NCBI GenBank assembly: GCA_030426125.1
Contig: JAUHZB010000006.1
Coordinates: 1-52,011, forward strand
Length of the DNA stretch: 52,011 nt
Source: a bacterium
GTDB taxonomy: Bacteria; Patescibacteriota; Saccharimonadia; Saccharimonadales; AWTP1-31
Reading direction: 5' to 3'
Shown here one piece after another: positions 45,858-52,011 of this stretch. Below the pieces are notes generated by a model. It did no database searches. It was not told the DNA's origin and was given only the letters and a program-made list of their open reading frames with translations. A program made the position numbers and the translations under genes. The first letter of the stretch is position 1. Each line of letters opens with the position of its first letter.

Positions 45858-46069
45858 AGAATTCCTTTCATGATTCAGATAACAAAGACATCACTATCAC
45901 ATCTTTAGTCTTATTGATATCTGTTAGTTCAGTTTAATAAATATCACACGTGGACGCTAGAATAAGTCTCTTGTCCTGTGCTTAATTATAGATCAAGATT
46001 AATACATCGACAAACGATAACTATTTTCTAGCATTTGATAGCCTAGTACTACAGGCCTATTGTTAGCTG

Positions 46070-47590
46070 CTAGTTTGCTTCAATGCGACGTAAAGCTGCA
46101 TTAATTACAAAGTCTGGCTCAAAGCCAATTCCAACGGTTCGCTCAACTCGCCCGCCAACTGCTGATGCGCGATAATTAACTAGTTGTCCACTGGGAATTT
46201 CTTTAGATAACTGAACCGATCCGCCATCTGTCCCAAGATCTTTGTGATAATACGCTTTCACTAAAGATGGCCTATGAACTTCGTTATCTAAGCTAGAGAG
46301 CTTTTCTCCTGCTGGTAATATTTCAGCCTCCTCTAATAGAATTTCTAAAGCTTGATCACTTAAAACAGGCTGTAAGCCCCCGGCCTTTTCTATTTGAGCA
46401 CTACGCTCAGATTGTTCCGGTAATTCATATCTAGTACCGGCTCGGTCCTCGCGTTTGCCGTTCCCTAAATCAATAGACAAAGGCACACTATAAACTAAGT
46501 CACGATCAGTCCCACCTTGTAGTCCTATTAAATATCGCAAGCGATTTGCGTCTGGCTCTCCAGGGCGTTTAAACAATGGCAATTCGGTTGGATCTTTAAT
46601 AATATCAGTAGCTTGATCGATCAATTTATGCAGTCTCTGTGTCTGTTCAGCTACCAACTCAGCGTCTTCATTAAGTCCAGCCTCTTCTAATCTAGTTTTA
46701 ATGGCATCAAGTTTTTTGAAAACTAGTGCTTCAGGCGATTTTTCTTTATCTGCCAAAGCCTCTTCTTCAGCAGTATTTCGAACTCTTTCACTAATTGTGT
46801 CTATAGTCTTTTGCTCCTCAGGACTCAATTCTTTTGGCATACCGTGCATTAGTTTCGCAACGGCCTTATCACCAGCCCTAGTTACTTCTTTGTCGAGCTC
46901 ATCAATAGCTTCAGAGGAAGAAGAATCGGTTTCCGGGGAGATGTTGCCGCTAGCCATTTCTGAAATAGAGTCTTCAGCCTGCTCTGGCTCACCTTCAGAA
47001 GTAAGCATCGGTCTGTTTCCTTCACCAAGGTCGATAACTTCTTCATCTGATGCTGGCTTGTCGGGTTCTTGCTCATTATCAACACCGAGTGCGACGTCAC
47101 CAATCTCTTCAGCTGTCTCAGGGTCCGACGGTAGACTATCGGTTACCTGTCTTTCAGGGGTAGGATTACCGTCAACTCCAGGTTGTGGCGGTACCGATAT
47201 CTCATCAGCTCCTGGTTGAGGCGGTATAGATATTCTATCAGTAGCTACCTCCGGAGTTGTTATACCTATTTGCCTGGCATTTCCTGTAGACGAATCAGTT
47301 TCTTCTGTTTCTGGCGCCGGTGGAATTGATACTTCAGCTTTAGATTCCGGCATATCAACTACATGTGGTTCATCCATAGCATCACCAACAGTAGGTTGAT
47401 GGTGTCCTAAACCACCACTGCTCTCTATGGTTACTGGAGATTCAGATCGATCCAAATCAGGGTCAACTGGAGAAGATGCTATTAAATCAATTTCTTCAGG
47501 ATTTGGCACACCGGCACCTGCTGATGGTTGTGGTGGTATATTAGCTGATGGCGCAATAACATCGTCCATCCTTATATTTCCGTCATTCAT
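46070..47590 (-). CDS. hypothetical acidic protein with Pro-rich N-terminal repeats
   Basis: Repeats ISIPPQPGADEISVPPQPGVDG; intact 506 aa. Confidence 0.7.
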   Translation of the reverse strand: MNDGNIRMDDVIAPSANIPPQPSAGAGVPNPEEIDLIASSPVDPDLDRSESPVTIESSGGLGHHQPTVGDAMDEPHVVDMPESKAEVSIPPAPETEETDSSTGNARQIGITTPEVATDRISIPPQPGADEISVPPQPGVDGNPTPERQVTDSLPSDPETAEEIGDVALGVDNEQEPDKPASDEEVIDLGEGNRPMLTSEGEPEQAEDSISEMASGNISPETDSSSSEAIDELDKEVTRAGDKAVAKLMHGMPKELSPEEQKTIDTISERVRNTAEEEALADKEKSPEALVFKKLDAIKTRLEEAGLNEDAELVAEQTQRLHKLIDQATDIIKDPTELPLFKRPGEPDANRLRYLIGLQGGTDRDLVYSVPLSIDLGNGKREDRAGTRYELPEQSERSAQIEKAGGLQPVLSDQALEILLEEAEILPAGEKLSSLDNEVHRPSLVKAYYHKDLGTDGGSVQLSKEIPSGQLVNYRASAVGGRVERTVGIGFEPDFVINAALRRIEAN

Positions 47591-47653
47591 CTGTTTATTT
47601 CCTGTTTAGCTTAAGCATATACTATGAAAATTAAGCAAATCTGTCAATTTCGC

Positions 47654-48544
47654 TCAGATCTGTGATGCATATATCACTAATCTTTCCGGATAGTCGTTAC
47701 TGGTTGAATTTAGCTCACCAGTGCAGGTTATTAGATTTAATCCTGGCTTTCCTTCTTCGATTGGAAGCATAGCTTTGGCCATATCAGTCTCCTCAGTAGG
47801 TGTTACAGCGCTACTAACCACCTCGTACTTGAAAGTCTTGCCATCTCCGCGTTCAACTTCAATAATGTCACCAATAGCTAAAGTCTTTAGGCCGAAAAAT
47901 GCACCCTCAGTGGTTGGACCATGGACATGCCCATCAATTAGCATCGCGCCGGCTTGACCAGGTTTACTACTTTGGTTATACCAGCCTGTGTCATAAACAT
48001 TTCCTGGAGCCATTAGAGTTCCTTTATTGTCGAGGCCCATATTTATTATCCTAGATTTAACGCCTAGCTTATCTATGGATAAAATTCTAGGCATATCTGG
48101 GGCGACTTGGTAGCTAGCTAGATCATCATCGCTGGGCTTTTGTTCGACCGGTATCTCTCCATCCTCCTGGTTAGCTACTGCTTGAACCTGAGCTTCAACA
48201 TTCTTATTGGTTCTAAAGCCCATAAAGGCCACACCCAGACCAGCCATAAAGACAATTACAGCCATAGCGGTTATTACTCTAGGCATAGTTAGTAGTCGCT
48301 GCTTTTGCTTGGCAGCAACAGGACGAGCGGTAATGTTGCGTTGAATAACCTGAGATTGGCTAACCCGCTTAACTGGCGGTCGTACTGGAGCTGATGCCAC
48401 TGGAGTGGTTTTCATTTCTTGAATATCACTAATTAACTGCCTTGCCACCACACTAGGTTTAGTGGACATGTACGAACCCCGTCCGAATTGTTTAAATCGG
48501 CCATTGAACGTGGGATTGTCTAAACCTATTTTTTCTTGTGACAT
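47654..48544 (-). CDS. sortase
   Basis: MLIDGHVHGPT, LNLITCTGE, YPERLVIYA: His/Cys/Arg triad; TM at ITAMAVIVFMAGLGVAFMGF. Confidence 0.9.
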   Translation of the reverse strand: MSQEKIGLDNPTFNGRFKQFGRGSYMSTKPSVVARQLISDIQEMKTTPVASAPVRPPVKRVSQSQVIQRNITARPVAAKQKQRLLTMPRVITAMAVIVFMAGLGVAFMGFRTNKNVEAQVQAVANQEDGEIPVEQKPSDDDLASYQVAPDMPRILSIDKLGVKSRIINMGLDNKGTLMAPGNVYDTGWYNQSSKPGQAGAMLIDGHVHGPTTEGAFFGLKTLAIGDIIEVERGDGKTFKYEVVSSAVTPTEETDMAKAMLPIEEGKPGLNLITCTGELNSTSNDYPERLVIYASQI

Positions 48545-48624
48545 TTTTGTTTTCTAGCTTATGCTTAGACACATAATACTTAATTAATTACAGCGTTGTC
48601 AAGGTGAAAGAAAATCCAGGAAGA

Positions 48625-49068
48625 TTATTTTTTCTGCTGTGTAATGTGAACTGGCTGACCATAAAGCGGAGATACAAAACTACCACTTCTACTTCTTTGG
48701 GAGTCAGAGCTGTTCTTGGTTAATTTATCTATCCCGTCTTTAGCCCACTCTGACGTAACAGTAGAAGCATTGTCGCTAGGAGTGCCGCCAACAGAAACAA
48801 CCGGTATATCTAAACCACTTGCCAGAGAGTTAGCTAGGCTAGCTCCTATACGTAGCCCGGTAAAGCTTCCTGGTCCTTCAAAAAATACTATTCCTTCAAT
48901 GTCTGCCCAAGCCTTATTCTCTGCTTTGAGCAACTCTTCTAACTGTTTGTGAATAGTTTCAGCCAACTTACGATGCGCCTGCCAGCGAATAGTCTTAATT
49001 TCCGTAGTATCTTCAAACAGACCGATCTCAGCCTGCGGATTATCTGTCTTAAGAGTCAAAATTAACAT
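48625..49068 (-). CDS. tsaB: tRNA t6A modification protein TsaB
   Basis: MLILTLKTDNPQAEIGL; FFEGPGSFTGLRIGASLANSLASGLDIPVVSV. Confidence 0.88.
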   Translation of the reverse strand: MLILTLKTDNPQAEIGLFEDTTEIKTIRWQAHRKLAETIHKQLEELLKAENKAWADIEGIVFFEGPGSFTGLRIGASLANSLASGLDIPVVSVGGTPSDNASTVTSEWAKDGIDKLTKNSSDSQRSRSGSFVSPLYGQPVHITQQKK

Positions 49069-49142
49069 AGGGAAGATTATACACCTACAAGCCAGACCAA
49101 ACCATTTAATCTAACAATTGAACTAATAAACAAATGGTTAAC

Positions 49143-49496
49143 CTATAGGGCTTGGTATATAATGAATATCACTACCAATACGGCTACTACTGAAATAACA
49201 GCAACTATCGGCATCATCATATTTTTCTTAGGTCCGCTACTACTAGCGGAATTCATTGGCATGCTTCCCGAGGCCGGAGAAGCTGGCGCTTCTGGAGCTT
49301 TTGGTTCATCCATCTTTGGTGGCATCGCTGGTCCACCGCTTACTGGATTTGGGCCTGCTGGTTTGGGAGCCGGATCAGCTGGCATACTGCCTGCTGGTAC
49401 TTCTGGAGCTTTTGGTCCTTCTGGCGCTGGAGGCATTGCTGGCCGTCCGTTTGCTGGGCTAGGATTCGGGCTAGGGTTTGCTGATGATGGGTCCAT
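49143..49496 (-). CDS. Pro/Ala-rich tail-anchored protein
   Basis: Low-complexity N-terminus; C-terminal TM MMMPIVAVISVVAVLVVIFIIY. Confidence 0.6.
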   Translation of the reverse strand: MDPSSANPSPNPSPANGRPAMPPAPEGPKAPEVPAGSMPADPAPKPAGPNPVSGGPAMPPKMDEPKAPEAPASPASGSMPMNSASSSGPKKNMMMPIVAVISVVAVLVVIFIIYQAL

Positions 49497-49551
49497 AAAA
49501 ATTTTCTTCCTTGTTATGTTTATCTATATAACTAAAGTATAGCAAGGAATG

Positions 49552-50025
49552 TCAATCTGCAAAAACATAAGCTAGGGCAGACGGATATTTAATGCTTAAT
49601 CGACGATCATTGTCGGCTTCGCCACCACTAATTTCAATAAATATTCGCTCTTCTGGTAATACCTGCTTGACCACTTCGGCCCACTCTACAATTACCACCG
49701 TGTCTTTATCTTCCAGAGCCTCAGCTATTTCGTGTTGCATAATGCCGGCGTCTGACAAGCGGTAAAAATCATAGTGGAATATCTGCTTACTGGGCTTACT
49801 CTCGGAGACGTAGACCTTACTAACAGTAAAAGTTGGACTACTGACCCTGTCTTTACTACCCAAACCTTCAGCAATCCCTCTTACCAGGGTTGTTTTTCCG
49901 CCACCAAGGTCGCTGACCAACTCAATAACTTCACCGCCTTTAAGTTTACTTCCGATCTTTTTGCCGATTCGAACGGTTTCCTCGGAGTCGGCTGAAGAGA
50001 TTTCCAATGTCTGTACGGTACTCAT
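49552..50025 (-). CDS. tsaE: tRNA t6A modification ATPase TsaE
   Basis: ELVSDLGGGKTTLVRGIAEGLG, VSSPTF, HYDFYRL, VVIVEWAE; start likely ATG 50025 (MSTVQ). Confidence 0.9.
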   Translation of the reverse strand: MSTVQTLEISSADSEETVRIGKKIGSKLKGGEVIELVSDLGGGKTTLVRGIAEGLGSKDRVSSPTFTVSKVYVSESKPSKQIFHYDFYRLSDAGIMQHEIAEALEDKDTVVIVEWAEVVKQVLPEERIFIEISGGEADNDRRLSIKYPSALAYVFAD

Positions 50026-51277
50026 ATAACCCATATACTATCCCAAGACCGCCCACTCCGGCAATAATACCGGAATTTATTGGTCTAGACTGAGATTCAT
50101 CTTCGGAATCATCTTTATCTGCATCTTCTGATTCGCTAACATCGTCAACACTACCCAGAACGGCAGACTGATCACTGCCTTGTTCTGTATTTTCTTCACT
50201 ATCGGTTGAAAATAGATTCTTAGCATTTGGCGTAGGTCTTGCACTCCAACGCCACTTACTACCGTCGCTTGCAAAAGATAAGCCATCATCAGCTTTGCTA
50301 TAGCTGGCGCTATTATCTATAACTTGACCACTGGGAGCTAGCAGCTGTGCCTGACCCTCGCTATTAGATAGAATCAACCTGGTCTTTGACACATAAAAAG
50401 CTTGATACTGTCCAGGCCTCATCACTCCAGTTTTAAAAGTGTAGCTATAGTTTAGCTTACTGCCAGTGGATAGTTTCAACCCAACTAGTGAAATACTCCT
50501 ACTACTAGAATTGTGTAACTCAACGAATTCATGTTCCGAGTCAGTTAACGGTTTTGCCGGATTAGGCATCAGTTCGCTTATCTTTAGTCCTGAATAATCC
50601 TGCTTTGAATTGCTAGGCTTTGGTACTGGGACCGCCCTTTTAGCTCCACTCTTTAGCGTAGCTGTCTTCTTTGTTTTAGCGGAAACGACTCCCTCACCCT
50701 CAACAATAAAATCAGCTTTGTTATTGTTGCTATAAAGATACTTTCCCTGTTTATCCTTCTTGCGGATTATTTTCTTACCAGCCGGTGGAGCTTTTACTGC
50801 CTCACCAGCTGGATGCTTAGCACTACCCCAACCTACTAAATCATAAACACTAGGATTGGTCAGCGGTCCAGATACTAATTTTAAGTGTCCGCCACTAGCG
50901 GCTAATGTCGGGCTGTAATGCAGATCAGCTTTTGAGACCAAATAGTCCTTACTAGTAAGTAAGTAACTTTTATTGCCGGCTAACTCACCAACTAATGCAA
51001 TTTTCCGACTAGCTATAGTGAAGCTTTTAGGATTAGCCGAAAAGTATTCTATCCGAAACTCACTTAAGTCAATGGTTTTGCTAGTAGTGTTATATATTTT
51101 AATTTGCTCCTGACCGGCAGCCTGCTTACTACCGGTCTGAATTTCAGTAATCAGTATATCTGGTAGGCTAGCTGAACTTACCTTACTAGTAGGAATTAGG
51201 GTAAACCAAACCAATAGCGTACCAGCTAATAGCAAAGATAGTAGTTTCTTTGAGTAGAGCCAACAAAATTCATTCAT
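49946..51277 (-). CDS. lamin-tail-domain (LTD) surface protein, two LTDs, C-terminal TM
   Basis: ILITEIQTGSKQAAGQEQIKIYNTTSKTIDLSEFRIEYF and LKISELMPNPAKPLTDSEHEFVELHNSSSRSISLVGLKL. Confidence 0.8.
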   Translation of the reverse strand: MNEFCWLYSKKLLSLLLAGTLLVWFTLIPTSKVSSASLPDILITEIQTGSKQAAGQEQIKIYNTTSKTIDLSEFRIEYFSANPKSFTIASRKIALVGELAGNKSYLLTSKDYLVSKADLHYSPTLAASGGHLKLVSGPLTNPSVYDLVGWGSAKHPAGEAVKAPPAGKKIIRKKDKQGKYLYSNNNKADFIVEGEGVVSAKTKKTATLKSGAKRAVPVPKPSNSKQDYSGLKISELMPNPAKPLTDSEHEFVELHNSSSRSISLVGLKLSTGSKLNYSYTFKTGVMRPGQYQAFYVSKTRLILSNSEGQAQLLAPSGQVIDNSASYSKADDGLSFASDGSKWRWSARPTPNAKNLFSTDSEENTEQGSDQSAVLGSVDDVSESEDADKDDSEDESQSRPINSGIIAGVGGLGIVYGLYEYRTDIGNLFSRLRGNRSNRQKDRK

Positions 51278-51402
51278 AAAGTCAGCATACTACCGAAAAA
51301 TACTATTACAAAACATAAGCCACCTTAGCACAAGCTCTGCGATATTGCTTCCATTTTTATCCTTCCAGGGTGCTTTGCGCTTCCTGTATACTAATAATTA
51401 CA

Positions 51403-51936
51403 ATGTTGTTATTAACAAAATCTATCCTAGAACAACCAGTCATGAGTCTAAGGACAGGTGGTCAAGTAGCCCTGTCTACTAAAGCAATCATTGACCCCAA
51501 TAACCTAAAAATTGAAGCTTTCTACTGCAACGACTCCATTGAAAAAAAGAAAACTCTAGTTCTGGTTTACCGAGATATCCGTGATGTACTGCCAGCCGGT
51601 CTGGTTGTAGATGACCACAGCGTTCTAACCGAACCGGATGAACTGGTAAGGTTAAAAAAGACCATGAATCTTGACTTCGAATTAATTGGAAAGTCAGTGG
51701 TGACAGTTAATAAGCGAAAACTAGGTAAAGTAAACGACTATGCTGTTGAGCCAAAAAGCATGATGATCAAGAAATTATACGTCGGCCAATCACTAATTAA
51801 AAACTTCACCGGGGGAAGTCTGTCGGTCGATCGAAACAGAATAGTCGAGATAAATAACCGCCGAATAATTATTAAAGAACCACTTCAGCCTATAAAATCT
51901 GGAGCCCAAAAATCACCGGTATTTGAAGCGGCCTAA
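51403..51936 (+). CDS. PRC-barrel-like protein
   Basis: MSLRTGGQVALSTKAIIDPNNLKIEAFYC...KLGKVNDYAVEPKSMMIKKLYV; start revised from GTG 51370 to ATG 51403 downstream of TATACT. Confidence 0.65.
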   Translation: MLLLTKSILEQPVMSLRTGGQVALSTKAIIDPNNLKIEAFYCNDSIEKKKTLVLVYRDIRDVLPAGLVVDDHSVLTEPDELVRLKKTMNLDFELIGKSVVTVNKRKLGKVNDYAVEPKSMMIKKLYVGQSLIKNFTGGSLSVDRNRIVEINNRRIIIKEPLQPIKSGAQKSPVFEAA

Positions 51937-52011
51937 TTTTTAGATTGATCATTACTACTAAGTGCTAACTTAACATCATCGTAGTTATAGCCTTGTCTCA
52001 ATAGGTAGGCC
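51933..52011 (-). CDS. RecX-like C-terminus (partial, runs off window)
   Basis: AYLLRQGYNYDDVKLALSSNDQSKN*. Confidence 0.5.
   Translation of the reverse strand, partial: AYLLRQGYNYDDVKLALSSNDQSKN

Noticed and set aside
46701-47219. 172-aa plus-strand Ser-rich ORF
   Set aside because: Antisense to the acidic 506-aa protein; composition mirrors its Glu/Ser codons.
49162-49542. 126-aa plus-strand Gly-rich ORF
   Set aside because: Mirror of the Pro/Ala-rich CDS on the minus strand.
1-52011. CRISPR array or transposase
   Set aside because: No regularly spaced direct repeats with unique spacers and no recognisable transposase ORF on reading the sequence and ORF track.

Overview
The window looks like a Patescibacteria/CPR chromosome segment, most likely Saccharibacteria (TM7)-like. 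That placement is inferred from gene content and was not computed. Housekeeping genes include pgk, pyk, murD, murI, folD, RNase Y (rny), tsaB, tsaE, a partial recX-like ORF and five tRNAs (Glu, Gly, Arg, His, Pro). An envelope-rich stretch (~3-17.8 kb) carries a bactofilin-like membrane protein, a WhiB-like protein, secreted proteins sharing an MPKTK N-terminus, two Lnt-like nitrilase-fold membrane enzymes, an LPXTG protein and a MoxR/VWA-like module with altered metal-binding motifs. A ThiF(E1)-like + PaaK-like pair lies between an orphan histidine kinase and a stand-alone receiver. The best candidate for an undescribed system is the overlapping operon at 25.7-29.8 kb: small hydrophobic peptide, M50/S2P-like protease, ABC ATPase, permease, small membrane protein and murI. 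It resembles a Yyd-type peptide system without a radical-SAM gene. Other notable signals are a gene with an apparent ATT start, a Cys-rich ORF split by one in-frame TAA, a deletion scar with two gene remnants, an unexplained structured intergenic element at ~40.84-40.97 kb, a palindrome exactly filling a promoter spacer, and several promoters placed for (near-)leaderless transcripts. No CRISPR array, rRNA or recognisable transposase was seen.
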